Below are positions 11,921 to 24,010 of a stretch of DNA of 64,000 nt, piece by piece. The position numbers and the translations under genes are program-made. The notes under the pieces were generated by a model, which was not told where the DNA came from, searched no databases, and saw only the letters and a program-made list of their open reading frames with translations. Each line of letters starts with the position of its first letter. Positions within the stretch are counted from its first letter, which is position 1. This DNA comes from Hofstenia miamia (taxonomy: Eukaryota > Xenacoelomorpha > Acoela): NCBI GenBank assembly GCA_004352715.1, contig SCFE01000105.1:506205-570204 (forward strand), in the 5' to 3' direction.

Positions 11921-12712
11921 TTCAAAAACAGTAAAAACCAATTCATTTTCCAATTGCTCAATGAAATAATTCGAATGTTTTTTGTGCGAAGATTAGAACC
12001 ATTTATCAGTTGTTTTTTATTTGTAGCATTTTTAAAGGATTTGTCAATAACTAGCTAAAATGGTTTGCATTTGGTTACTTCAATCTATGTAAGTATTTCC
12101 TCAACCAATGCAAGAAAATGGAACAATTTTTTCAGAAAAGAGATGAATTTTTAGTTATTAATCTAATTTCATTCTCAAAATTTTTTTGCTTTGTTGCGCA
12201 TTTCATGGCATGTAGGCCTAGTTGGCTTTGATTTTTTATGTAGAAGCTCTTCGAATAATTTTAGCTGAACTATAAATTTTTGAAGCACTTTTGTGTATTT
12301 TGTATGAGGCTCATGGGGCTAAACACTATTAACGCCGTGGTAAAATATTTTAAGAAGGGGCGGATACAGAAAAAAATTTTAGAAGAACATCAAAAATAAA
12401 ATGCTACTGCATAATTGGGCACTAGGGAGGGCACATAGAATTTAATTTTCAATTTTTTAAATTCATCACTATGCAAGTCTTTACCACAATCTATTGACTT
12501 CAAAAATGGAAATATATAATTTGGGCAATTTTTCAAGACTCAGTACATTTTTTGATGAAGCTGGGCTTGGGGCTCTCCTGGATTACCTTGCGCACACCGT
12601 TATGGGCTATCTTATCTTATCCTATAAAATATATTTTTGATATTTCTAACAAAACAATTTGCAGTAAACTAAGGGAACGATTTTCCCGCAATTTTAAAGT
12701 ATAAAATATTAA
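11921..12712. other. Intergenic sequence with a possible LINE tail
   Basis: No gene seen. TATCTTATCTTATCC at about 12609-12623 resembles the TCTTA tail of the LINE family at 7682-7701, so an eroded copy may end here. AACAAAACAATTTGCAG at 12648-12664 could be a splice acceptor ahead of the following small ORF. Confidence 0.35.
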
Positions 12713-12943
12713 ATGATTTTTCACAGCTTACGGTGGATAAAACTTTTGTGTTTGTTATGCTTACTTGTGGATTCTTGCAAATGTGGATTAAGAAATACCA
12801 TTGCACATTTACATAAGACTTTAACTAGGTGCAAAATTGATAAGGATTGCACAGTTAAACCTTCTATCTACTGTTGCTCGTTTGGATACTGCTGCCCAAA
12901 AAAAGATTCTCTTGGTATTAATAAGGAACGTTTCACTTTGTAA
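12713..12943 (+). CDS. Candidate small secreted cysteine-rich peptide (76 aa)
   Basis: I do not recognise the family. The ORF starts at the only Met preceding a strongly hydrophobic stretch (residues 9-19, rich in Leu/Cys) that looks like a signal peptide. A mature region follows with six cysteines near the end in the order C-x5-C-x7-CC-x4-CC (residues 43-65), then a short Lys-rich tail. Paired CC-CC spacing of this kind occurs in several disulfide-rich secreted peptides, but it is not diagnostic. The ORF is a single exon or the last exon; a possible acceptor lies at 12648-12664. It stands alone in transposon-rich DNA. Its Cys content is unusual for chance AT-rich sequence, which is the main argument for it. 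Confidence 0.4.
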   Translation: MIFHSLRWIKLLCLLCLLVDSCKCGLRNTIAHLHKTLTRCKIDKDCTVKPSIYCCSFGYCCPKKDSLGINKERFTL

Positions 12944-13365
12944 ATGTATGCTTATTGTATTATAAACCATGTTTATATAATTTATGTAATTGACTGTACT
13001 TCATATAATGTAATATTATAATATTGATTTTTTATTTGTTAATGTGAAATTCACATGTAAAATTTGTGTGAACGAAATTCAACGACTGGCACAACGTTAG
13101 AAAATTTTCTTTACTAGACAAATGTGCCATAAAAAAGAAACTGCATTTAATGTCTTTGATGTGCTAGTGACGTTTAACATTGACTAGGTTATGTCTTATT
13201 AATCAGATTGCCTGTAAGCGCATGATGAACCTTTTTAAAGATAGATAGTTTCACAATACTGCTTGCATCATACATGATTTTTACACCGCTATAGGCCTTA
13301 TATGGTTTCTATATGAAATATTATTCTATATAATCCAGTTCTAAAGATTTCGCTCAGCCGGCTGC

Positions 13366-14110
13366 CAAGGCCTTTCAATAATGTATTGCTAATACAATAT
13401 ACTGCAATATATTTATTGGCGTCGAATTTCATCATTGCAATAAATTGCAATATTATTGGAAGGCTTTTTTCTGTGAAAACATTTCCGTTTGTATTAATTT
13501 TTGTTTCTTGGATTTTAAGATATAAACAGCATAATAATACTAACTGCTGCTTTTTTGCTTGATTACAATATTTTATTTGTGTGCATACAGCTTAGAAATG
13601 AACTATAATGATAATACTTCCTAATGCCATTGATGAGAGACAATAAATTGAGAAGACGAATTACATTAAAAGAATTCCTCAATTATGAAACTATTCTAAT
13701 ATTTTTTAGATGATTCCTTGTAATTCCATGTCAATTCAAATCAACAGGTTTGAATAGATTTTAAAATGAAACCATTTTTATATTGGGTCTTATACTGAAA
13801 AAATATTTTTGCAATTTGGAATATGGCAAAAATATGGCTATACATATTTACAATTAATTTGAATATCTAGCATAGGTCAATCTACCATAGCATTAGAAAC
13901 AAAGGTCCAGCATAGTTTGCAGCAAGTTTGCAAATACCATAATGAAGCAACAAAAAATGAATTTTCTTTGTTTAAAATAAATAGCTTTCAATTAACCAAA
14001 ATATTGCAATAGATTGCAATATTATATTGCCAGCACATTGATATTGCAATATATTTATTTTGAATTTTTTGTATTGCAATAATATTCCAATACATTATTG
14101 CATTGACCTG
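13366..14110. mobile_element. Non-autonomous hAT-type element, TTGCAA motif family
   Basis: The ends are imperfect inverted repeats: a left end CAAGGCCTTTCAATAATG and a right end that begins CAGGTCAATGCAATAATG in reverse complement, both followed by TATTG. Flanking octamers ccggctgc (13358-13365) and cctgctgc (14111-14118) match at 7 of 8 positions, fitting an aged hAT 8-bp target duplication. Both subterminal regions are packed with the palindrome TATTGCAATA or part of it (about 13371-13460 and 13997-14100). The interior encodes no transposase. Length is 745 bp. Confidence 0.65.
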
Positions 14111-14118
14111 CCTGCTGC

Positions 14119-15790
14119 CCTGTCGCCGCCGATCTTATCGAGTCTGTGCCACCAATAGTAGTCGGCTGCTGGGGTTGCCCACACTGTTAAGGAGAACATC
14201 GTATATATACGAAGTCAACTAAATAATCAAAACCTGAACAGATTTCTTTGACGATCAGTTCAACAGAATGTGTGAAATGCAAGCTAACGTAAGAGAAGCT
14301 TATAATTGAAAATGGCAAAAAACTGTAAAGTATATAGGGCAAAAATGACAATGAAAGAGATTATCTCTCAATATCTATTACAAATATGCGAAATACCATA
14401 CGGAAAAGTCAATATACGAAACAAAATCTATAAATTCACCAAAAATCTGATGTAAGTCAATGCCCTGGCTGTAGTGATGTCCAGTTCTATTTTTTTCAAC
14501 TAATTACCTATTGAACTAAAACTAATTTCAAAATATTTAACCAAAAATAGAACTAATGAATGAGAGAACACATTTCGGAAGAACAATAATCATCTCAAGA
14601 AATTTGAATCACTTTAATTGCACACCACTAAGTCGAGGAAAACTAAATTGATTTGCTTCAAAATAAGTTTTGTGCGATAATTCAATTGGCAAGTTCATTA
14701 CATGTTTTACAACAAAGTGAAATAGCGCGATTTAAACAAGAAGGCTTAGTCAGCAATAAATCGTCATAAAGGGTTTTATAGATTCATAGGTTTTGGTGTA
14801 AAACGTGTTTGAAATAGACACTTTCAATTTTTCTATTGAAAAATCGATGTTGGGAATAAAATTTTTAAAAATCCTGGCAAGTTCTTTAAGAGATCAACAA
14901 CATAATATGCAATAGTGAAATGTCAGACAAAACCTTCCTGACAGGGATTGATCATAGAGGCTTTTCTAGATGATAAAGAAACGTCAGAATTTATTATTTC
15001 ATTGTCTCACTAATGTATTAACATAGCAAATTTCATGCACGCGAAATTGAAGATAATATTTCTCAGATTATTAAAATGAGCCTAATTTCTTCCTATGTAA
15101 AAGTTTTCTCATACTTTCAACACTCAATAGATTTTGCGGTTCTCACTCAAAAGGGAAGCGCGCAAGAAGCTTCTTTCAGCGCTCGTGGACGATGGCAAGA
15201 TACCAAGCAACAGTCGAAAGTTTTTTGAAGAAATTGTATGCAATATTGTCTGTATCAATGTTCACCAGAAAGTCCGCCAGCTCTACTTCTAGTGAACGTC
15301 CGCCGCTGAAACCGGATTTTCCACATTTGAATATATTCGGTTTTTTGATATAAATCATAGACGAGCGTACAATTATCAATGATTGCGTTTAAAATAATTA
15401 CTTCCCAATGGCGTTTTACCGATTTAAAGTAGCTACAAAATTATTTATCTGGGACTTTATTTTATTATTGATCTTAGATCGTCTAAATCAGTTGTTCTAC
15501 TCGAATATCTACGCTTCCATAAATTTAGCTTAAGTGATTTAATTTCATGCCGTTAATAATGAAGTTTTTAAGCAGGTATTGGGCATATTATATGTTTGCA
15601 GACTGAAGTCTCCAGATAACTTAGGATTTGTTGCAAATTCAAAATATTCTAAAGAATATCCACGTTGTATGCAATGCTGCATCTGATTTGAATAGTTTGG
15701 ATGATACTGTAATTTGTTGTAATAAGGGCTCTTCTTGAGTTAATATAAATTAGTGAAATTTAAACGAAATTGCACGGCATTGGCTTTGAT
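14119..15790. other. Intergenic sequence, no gene recognised
   Basis: No convincing coding segment. The - frame 15176-15379 has no motif or exon context. Confidence 0.45.
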
Positions 15791-16250
15791 TGATAACTAA
15801 TGTGGACATTGAATAATAATTTCTAAAGCATCTTTTTTACGTTTCCATTTTGTACCAATTACTGTTTTCATTATTTCATATTGGAATTTACTGAATTTCT
15901 CATTATATTTATGTAACCAGATTATGTTAGTATAGTTATAGATTGGAGCTACAATTGTTTCAAATAACTTCATAATTGTATTAGCTTGTAATGCTCATTA
16001 AGCGCAACATCTTTCCTTTATAAAGGCCCAAGCATTTCTAGTATGAATTTCTACTTTGTGTGAATGCAACTTAAATTTCAATTTTGAATCAAACCAAATT
16101 CCAAGAATTTTCGTAGACCAGGAATATTTACAAATTTCTGAATTGATTTTAGCTATTTCATCTAATTCTTTAGAAGTTACATTAATAGGTACAATTTCTG
16201 TTTTTGCTGCGTGAATTTTTAATCTCCATTTCTAGTGCACCATGCATCAA
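15790..16250 (-). pseudogene. LINE reverse transcriptase fragment
   Basis: On the - strand, frames with internal stops encode a KTEIVPIN box, then TKILGIWFDSKLKFKLH, the post-YADD segment of LINE RTs, and further on APIYNYTNIIW from the thumb region. Upstream palm motifs are not present. It differs enough from the 4895-7701 element to be another subfamily. Stops and a frame change make it inactive. Confidence 0.6.
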
Positions 16251-17358
16251 TTTTATTACAATCAAGCTATAGTATTTGATGCATTTAAGCAATATAAAAC
16301 GTTTTTCTATTATTGAGAACAAAATATAAAACAAATACAAAAACTCTTACATAATAATATGACAATTTTGTAAAGCAACTGCTGCTACATTAGATTATAA
16401 TAACAGCTTATAAATTTCCATATATTATTGTGGTTAAGATTTCTCTCATAGGTCAAGAGTTTTCTCAACATAGAGAAACATCGCTTAACTGCAGCCAATA
16501 TTGCTTAACATTTTAGTAACTTGGCAAACAATTCCGATTAAATGTTCACTCCCTTTTCTTCCATTATAGCAGTGAAACCGGTATTTTCTAATCGTGACTT
16601 AACATAGGCGATTATTCCACAGGTATCATTTCTAGGATCAAGGGTGGGAATAATAACAAATCTGGTGGAATTTCAACTCAGTCAAACATTGAACAACTTT
16701 GATATTTAATGATAGCAGTCTTAATTGAAGCAATTAGATTGTCAGCCCTAATCATTCTGCCTGAATACGCATGGCACAGTTCTGCAACACGTGTGGTTTG
16801 CAAAATCCATGCCAAATAATATATATATAGTTCCTTTTATATTTTTTCAGCTGACAGCATACATTACATTGCAAGTCTTAGAAACGCGTCGTAAGTGAGT
16901 GCCGCACTCGGTCAACAATTTGCTGGCAATTAAACTTCTCGGGGTTAGGTCAGGAAGTACATTGATTGAAATTGAATGAATATATTTTATGAACATATTT
17001 TAGTTCAAATGACTTAAAGAATTACAATCCAGCATTAATTGTTAAGTTTTTTCATTAATTTAATGTCTGAAAACCACCTAATTTTAAGCCGAGTTCAAAA
17101 TAGACCAACATTACTTTTATTACTTTTGATTGCCCTTATTATTAATGAAGAACAATCTCATCTCTCAATTAATATCAACCTCTCTCTTGCAAATGAAAAC
17201 AAATATATTTATATATTTATTTATTTATTAATAAAGTTAGTGCTTTCTACAATACATAGAAAAAGTGTACAAAAAGTCACTATTAAGTACTAACTGAATT
17301 GTTTCTATTTCCTTGTGGCAGAGGTAAAGATAGTGATATTTCTTGGTTACTATAATAG

Positions 17359-18056
17359 TGTAGAATCACTGGGGTGATTCTAGCGAACGAGAGAACACAG
17401 TTAAACTATTTTTCTATTTACAGATGCTTGGGTGTCTTATAAACAATGCGTATTTACAATATGTACAAACACTAGTCAACACGAAAAGCGCATGATCTGG
17501 CCGATAAATAACTACTGACTGATTTTACACGCCGCCCCAGGCCAGACTCCGCGATTTTTCGTTGTGTACCCAATTGATGAGGATCTGGCCCAAATGTATC
17601 AATTCAACGCTCTTCGCTCAAACATGCAAAACTAAGGAGTAGGCGTGGCTAACTCATTTTCGATGGGGTTCATTTTGCGGAGAGGCATCGGATTTAACCT
17701 TCAAAACCAGGCCCATGTTCTGCATGACGCATCCAATACACCCAATTGTGGCCGGCGATGATTGAGACAACAAATAACAGAAGGAGTAAGAAAATGCCAT
17801 CTTTTGCCACTGGAGAATTGATTTTCCTTCCAGACGAATTGGACAGCTGATCAAAAAGAAATCCTTCATGACTTGACACCCGTTCAGGATCACGTCAGGG
17901 TCACCATGTAGAATCACTGCGTTGATTCTAGCGAACAAGAGAACACAGTTAAACTATTTCTCTACTTACAGATGCTTGTAAAATATCTACAAACACTAGT
18001 CAACACGAAAAGCGCGTGATCTGGCCGATAAATAACAACTGCTGACTGATGTTACA
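17359..18056 (-). mobile_element. TRIM-like miniature LTR retrotransposon
   Basis: Two direct repeats, 17359-17529 (171 bp) and 17907-18056 (150 bp), both start TGTA and end TACA and flank only 377 bp. They sit between identical 4-bp sites atag (17355-17358 and 18057-18060), as expected of an integrase target duplication. Read on the - strand, the internal part begins TGGTGACCCTGACGTG directly after the first LTR, a plausible tRNA primer-binding site, and ends in a G-rich CTGGGGCGGCG polypurine-like tract directly before the second LTR. The internal region has no gag or pol domain; the 94-codon - frame at 17654-17938 that starts inside the LTR has no recognisable domain. The LTRs differ by a 21-bp indel and several substitutions. 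Confidence 0.75.
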
Positions 18057-18189
18057 ATAGTTCATTTTAGTTTCGAAAAGTATTTTCTATGGATAGTTAA
18101 ATAAGTTCTTAGTCTTTAATTTTAGATTGATAACAGAAGAATCATGTATTAGTTATTTGTATTTATTGAAGTAATTCTTTGACTGGTAA

Positions 18190-19107
18190 GATAATTCTTT
18201 GTTGGAGCATTCTTTATAAAATTAGTCACTTTCTTTTTAAACAATTGAAACTTTTTTTCAGATCGAGTATCTTTATCCAATTTATTCCATAATTTTACTT
18301 CAATATTTATGAATGAATTCTTCATAATTTTGCTTCTAAATTTCTTGCATTGATGTGTACCGTATAATATTATATTTTAGTGAGATGTTATCTTTCATTT
18401 TATAAAATATTTCCAAGATCTTTTGTTGCATGATATCATCTGGATATAATAACATATAATCTTTTGCCAATTTTCTTTTAATTCGATTATTATTGCTATT
18501 GATAATTTTTTTCATCCAATTGAAAATCTTACTTCATTTTCTTCAAGAATTTTCACATAGATTTTTTAGCAAGTAACAAGAATACGTATATTTTGATACA
18601 ACCATTGACTTAAATAACATTGCGATCCATTTTCTTGGTAATAAATCTGTTATTTTGTAATTAACTTTTTGAATTAAAGAATTTATATGATCTTTGAATT
18701 TTAGTTGATTGCTAATTAACACTCCTAAATATTTTATTCTTGGTTGCTCCATTATGTTGTTATTGTTAAGATACAATTTTGTCTTTGTTTCGCCTTTTGT
18801 TAATTTATTCATCTGCATAAAAGTAGTTTTTCAATATTTAGAGACATCATGTTTTTGTTATAGTAGTCATGTATGAGATATAAATTGGATTGTAGTTCAT
18901 CGATGTTTGCTGTATAGATTAATGTATCATTTGCATATAACATACAATTTATATTTATGTGATTTGAAATATCATTTATATAGATATTAAACAACAAAGG
19001 ACCCAAAACAGAACCTTGCGGAACATCCCTGTCAATTTCAAAAGATTTGATGATTCTTTTTTAAATTGCACAAATTGATATCTATTAGTTAAGTAATCAT
19101 CAATATA
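18190..19107 (-). pseudogene. LINE reverse transcriptase fragment
   Basis: On the - strand the frames give YLTNRYQFVQF, then [20 protein letters not shown] (RT motif B region). The catalytic box reads YANDT instead of YADDT, followed by KYLGVLISNQLKFKDHI and a thumb segment. The replaced catalytic Asp, frame changes near 18810 and 19010, and missing ends make it inactive. Its nearest look in the window is the RT at 54363-55220. Confidence 0.75.
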
Positions 19108-19199
19108 TGTATATATATTAAATATATATTAAATAGACTATGACCTGCTTGTCAGAAAAACTTGTTTTGTTGCATGACAACTTCAATATCAAGGAAAAA

Positions 19200-19336
19200 C
19201 TATAGCTTTTTCGTCGAAAATTTTATTTTTAATTCAAGTTTTATCTCAGAATATGTTATCCGGTAAACAAGTTAAATTTTATCGGATATCCGAATCCGGT
19301 TGTGTAATTGCCGATTTTACTGGATTCCGGCACATC

Positions 19337-19339
<3 letters not shown>
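19200..19339. mobile_element. Terminus of a hAT-type element (one end only)
   Basis: Read on the - strand the segment starts TAGAGATGTGCCGGAATCC and then contains several GGAT/ATCCGG motifs, including TCGGATATCCGA. The YAGNGNTGNGCC-like start is typical of hAT ends. No matching opposite end was found, so only a terminus is claimed. A (TA) microsatellite follows at 19340-19372. Confidence 0.4.
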
Positions 19340-19379
<40 letters not shown>

Positions 19380-20252
19380 TATACATGTAATTTACAATGC
19401 ACGATTGACGTTCGTCACTTAAAATTTGAAAAAATGTTGCAACTACATGTATATTTTGAAAAACATAACCTGCTTCGGAAAAAATATTAGATTTATATTA
19501 ACTGCAATAAATCATTAAAATTTGTATATTTTTGATTATAAAGTTTTATTAACACTAATAACACGACGTGTTTTTAGTTCTTTTGCTTTATTGTCCTAAA
19601 CACGATATTCATTCCTTTTGTAAACATTTCTGAAATTTCCATCTGCCGATTATTCCAGCGCTTTTACGTAGTTTTAGTGGGACCTCTAGCGGAGAACTAT
19701 TGAGTATGCTAAACACTGCATTGGGAAAATAGCATAGCTCGCTGCTTCAATGAGTAATTTCAATTCTGAATAATCTCACCATATTTCAATTGGTAGGTTT
19801 ATATATTTTTTTATAAATAACACACGATTACTTAAAATTATTGAAAATATAAACGTCAACAAATCTATGTAACGAAATGAATTATAGATTGGTAACAGTT
19901 AGCACACTATACATTTCCATTAAACATAGTTACATAGCCATAGCTTGCGGTTCTTAAATTATAAACCATATATTATTCGCTAGATATTGGTTAAATTGCT
20001 TCTTTAATTTTATATTCGAATATTCAATGCGAGTTTGAGGTTAATATGAGGGGCATGTATATCATCATATTCAAATTTTCATATAATATATGAATTTAGC
20101 GTTACTCAGTAGACATAAATCATGCAACATATATATAACACATTTATAATTTATTCTTATAAAGTGAGTCCACTTTTTTCATTTATAAATTTTGTCTACA
20201 ACGTTATTACGAGGATGATTTTCAAATTTCGCATTATATATATATATATATT

Positions 20253-20608
20253 AGGCCCCTGTGAGTCGTGTTCGAGTCGAGTTGGAACCCTAACTCGCGA
20301 GTTCGTGTCGAGTTACAATTATATTTAGACTTAATATTCTCGGTAGGTTAAGCTATATATAACTATGCTGCCTTATATAAATGTAGGGAAAAGATAAAAC
20401 ATGTGAAACTAAATAAGAGAAACCATGCCTGAAGACTTACAATTTGGGGTAAATTATAAAAGTTTGTTGGATTCTTCGACATTATAGGTAATCATGGATG
20501 AAAAATAGATGAAATTGAACCAAATATCGAGTTGAGTTCGAGTAATCGAAATGTCGAGTTCAGTTTTTGGCCGACATTGACTCGAATTTCGAGTACTCGC
20601 AGGGCCCT
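20253..20608. mobile_element. MITE with ACTCGA/TCGAGT arrays
   Basis: The ends are inverted: AGGCCCCTGTGAGT on the left and AGGGCCCTGCGAGT in reverse complement on the right. Copies of TCGAGT or its complement cluster in the first 75 and last 90 bp. No coding capacity in 356 bp. The insertion lies in a TA microsatellite, which hides any target duplication. The class (probably hAT) is inferred from end structure only. Confidence 0.5.
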
Positions 20609-20639
20609 AATATATATATATATATATATATTTAAATGA

Positions 20640-20975
20640 TATTTTGCTAAGACTTAGCATATTATGAAAGATTTATTCAGCAAACATGTTTCGCTACATA
20701 CGTATAGCTTCGTCAGTGCATATAGAGCATAGAGGGAAGGTTTAGAAAAGTTTAAGAATGCTAACATGGTTTAATTGTCTATTTAAAAGTTTTTTACGTT
20801 GTTGTTTTATTAATAATGCTTCAGTGATCTTGGTATGCTTGTTCTTTGTTAATATTTTAAAATGATCTTTTGTTGCTTAGTGATGATGTAAGTAAATTTC
20901 TGATGTTAGGTGGCCTCTTAGGTGTTCTTTAATTCTAATTTCCAAATGTCTTCTTGTCTCCCCGATGTATGAGGC
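20640..20975 (-). mobile_element. Penelope-like element 3' fragment (GIY-YIG end)
   Basis: On the - strand, starting at the gap 20976-20985, the frame reads ASYIGETRRHLEIRIKEHL, the YIG half of the GIY-YIG endonuclease that Penelope-like elements carry after RT. A stop soon follows in the degenerate part, and a hammerhead-like module sits at 20689-20716 near the 3' end. The RT would lie beyond the gap. It belongs to a different lineage from the element at 56110-57662. Confidence 0.65.
20689..20716 (-). ncRNA. Hammerhead-ribozyme-like core in a Penelope fragment
   Basis: On the - strand: CTGACGA, one nucleotide, a GCTA...TAGC stem, then GAAA. Next come C-AT-G-T, giving a possible 2-bp stem III (A-U, C-G) with a 2-nt loop, a GUU cleavage-site candidate, and TGC that can pair with GCA preceding CTGACGA. 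The extra nucleotide between CUGANGA and stem II departs from the strict consensus. Hammerhead motifs are established in Penelope-like retroelements; activity here is not shown. Confidence 0.5.
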
Positions 20976-20985
20976 NNNNNNNNNN
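20976..20985. other. Assembly gap (10 N)
   Basis: Ten N between the Penelope fragment and a TA microsatellite (20986-21003). Confidence 0.95.
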
Positions 20986-21599
20986 ATATATATATATATA
21001 TATGTGCAAACTACTTAGAGGGCACTAGTTTAACGCATATTGTTTGTATGCATGTATTTAATTGGTTTTTTAAAAAATATTCCATAATTTTTCTCATAAA
21101 AGGTTGTTGAATTTCATAACACTCAAATTACGTCATAGCGTGCAAGAATTCCATACAGGAATGGTGATTTTTCATTTTACTGAAAATACTGAAAAAATTA
21201 TTATTTCTTTGATTGAAATGAATATATTCAGAAAATTACTACCTATTATGAGTTATACACAATTGTTAATAATGAATAGAATAAAGTGTAGAGAAAAAAT
21301 TTGTAAGATAGAAGTGCGCCCATTGATTGATGCTTATCAATAAAATTTCCAGATCTTCATGCAAGCTACATATTTTTGCTAAAGATAGCTTAAAGCGAGC
21401 ATTAGCATTTTAGGCAGCTAAAAAGACCAATAATTATAATGATTAAATATAAATAACTGAATTAATTCTGTAGGAAATTATTTTCGCACGTGTCTAAAAT
21501 GAAATAAATATTTTACACAAGCTGTCATTTTTTCGAGTTTTAAAGAAAGAAATTCATGAAGTTTCTATTTTCTGTCTGGCATTATTCCTGTGCATTTAA

Positions 21600-24010
21600 A
21601 GCATTTACTTTTAATTTCATTACGACATACCTTGGTGCTAACATATTCAGAAACTATTTTGATGAAAACAGTATATTCCTTCTTTTCAAATTATTTCTAT
21701 AAAAATTCGTTTTACTATAGCCTTAATAAATTCTTTCAATTTTTACTCTTTCATTACGATTATTTAATAAGCAGAGAATTTAATTAATCATTGTTTTACT
21801 AAATTCTTGAATAAACAACTTGGATCGTAAGATTTAAAAGTTCAAGAAATGCAAAAGCTGTCGAAAAGTTATATTTAAATGAAATTTTATTATTCTCTGT
21901 AGTTGACCAAATTGATTCAGTCGTGCTGATATGTAATCTATATCCATGTTGACTTTCAAATAAGATGTGATTGTCATTGAACATTTATACATTTGTGCTG
22001 CAAGGATTTTTTCAAATAATCTTAAACGGATGAATAATACTCATGAAGCATAAGTAGTTACTTCGATTTGGCTATTTTCATATTAGCTTTGAAAACACAG
22101 AATTTTTTAACATTTCCATAATAAATTGATTACATGTAAAAACTGAAAGCATATATTCGCCAAAATTGTTAACATACTTCCTAATTATCTGGAGCCAATT
22201 TGTTTTTTAAATCATAACATGAATTTAACCTGAATTTCAACTGAGGATCGACTTTGCTCTCAATTCTATTGTTAGAAGGAATTTGTGCTCCGATTGATTT
22301 CATAAAATTAATATTCTTAAAAACGTTTATAATTTCACTGTTTGAGTTTGTTGTGAACAGGGCTTTATAAATATAAACGGTTTGCAGTGTAAACAACAGA
22401 CATTTCTATAATATAAAATAATCGAAATATCTATAATCAACACAACTTTAATAATGAATTGCCTACTGGTATTTATCTTCATCGTTGTTTTCTATAATAA
22501 AATTATTAACGATCTGCAATATAATTATGGTTATAAATTTATGAGACAGCATTTAAAAGATTCCCTCAGTTCTAAGCAAATGATAATACAATTGCAAAAT
22601 ATATGAGATAATACTTGGTGTGTAAATTTTTGGATAGTTTGTCATTGAACAAAATCTTAGGAACTCTTAAAGAAGCTATTCTAAAATGACTGCTTTTGTG
22701 TAATTGATCCTGGAAATTCTCAGACGCTCACTTCCGTTCATGCTGTGGCTGATGAGCACCTTAGGATGTAATATTAATGCAACAATTTGGGTCAAGGCTC
22801 AAATNAGCATTTACTTTTAATTTCATTACGACATACCTTGGTGCTAACATATTCAGAAACTATTTTGATGAAAACAGTATATTCCTTCTTTTCAAATTAT
22901 TTCTATAAAAATTCGTTTTACTATAGCCTTAATAAATTCTTTCAATTTTTACTCTTTCATTACGATTATTTAATAAGCAGAGAATTTAATTAATCATTGT
23001 TTTACTAAATTCTTGAATAAACAACTTGGATCGTAAGATTTAAAAGTTCAAGAAATGCAAAAGCTGTCGAAAAGTTATATTTAAATGAAATTTTATTATT
23101 CTCTGTAGTTGACCAAATTGATTCAGTCGTGCTGATATGTAATCTATATCCATGTTGACTTTCAAATAAGATGTGATTGTCATTGAACATTTATACATTT
23201 GTGCTGCAAGGATTTTTTCAAATAATCTTAAACGGATGAATAATACTCATGAAGCATAAGTAGTTACTTCGATTTGGCTATTTTCATATTAGCTTTGAAA
23301 ACACAGAATTTTTTAACATTTCCATAATAAATTGATTACATGTAAAAACTGAAAGCATATATTCGCCAAAATTGTTAACATACTTCCTAATTATCTGGAG
23401 CCAATTTGTTTTTTAAATCATAACATGAATTTAACCTGAATTTCAACTGAGGATCGACTTTGCTCTCAATTCTATTGTTAGAAGGAATTTGTGCTCCGAT
23501 TGATTTCATAAAATTAATATTCTTAAAAACGTTTATAATTTCACTGTTTGAGTTTGTTGTGAACAGGGCTTTATAAATATAAACGGTTTGCAGTGTAAAC
23601 AACAGACATTTCTATAATATAAAATAATCGAAATATCTATAATCAACACAACTTTAATAATGAATTGCCTACTGGTATTTATCTTCATCGTTGTTTTCTA
23701 TAATAAAATTATTAACGATCTGCAATATAATTATGGTTATAAATTTATGAGACAGCATTTAAAAGATTCCCTCAGTTCTAAGCAAATGATAATACAATTG
23801 CAAAATATATGAGATAATACTTGGTGTGTAAATTTTTGGATAGTTTGTCATTGAACAAAATCTTAGGAACTCTTAAAGAAGCTATTCTAAAATGACTGCT
23901 TTTGTGTAATTGATCCTGGAAATTCTCAGACGCTCACTTCCGTTCATGCTGTGGCTGATGAGCACCTTAGGATGTAATATTAATGCAACAATTTGGGTCA
24001 AGGCTCAAAT
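21600..24010. repeat. 1,205-bp identical duplication joined by one N
   Basis: 21600-22804 and 22806-24010 have equal length (1,205 bp), look identical on reading and are separated by a single N at 22805. This is best explained as an assembly duplication. The unit contains a degenerate LINE fragment on the - strand. Confidence 0.9.
21799..22396 (-). pseudogene. Degenerate LINE RT N-terminal fragment (copied at 23005-23602)
   Basis: On the - strand a frame contains LFESQHGYR followed by STTESI, matching the QxGFRxxHST region at the start of LINE reverse transcriptases. A second frame at 22181-22396 may be the upstream linker. Everything is broken by stops. The same remnant appears again at 23005-23602 because of the N-joined duplication. 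Confidence 0.5.
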
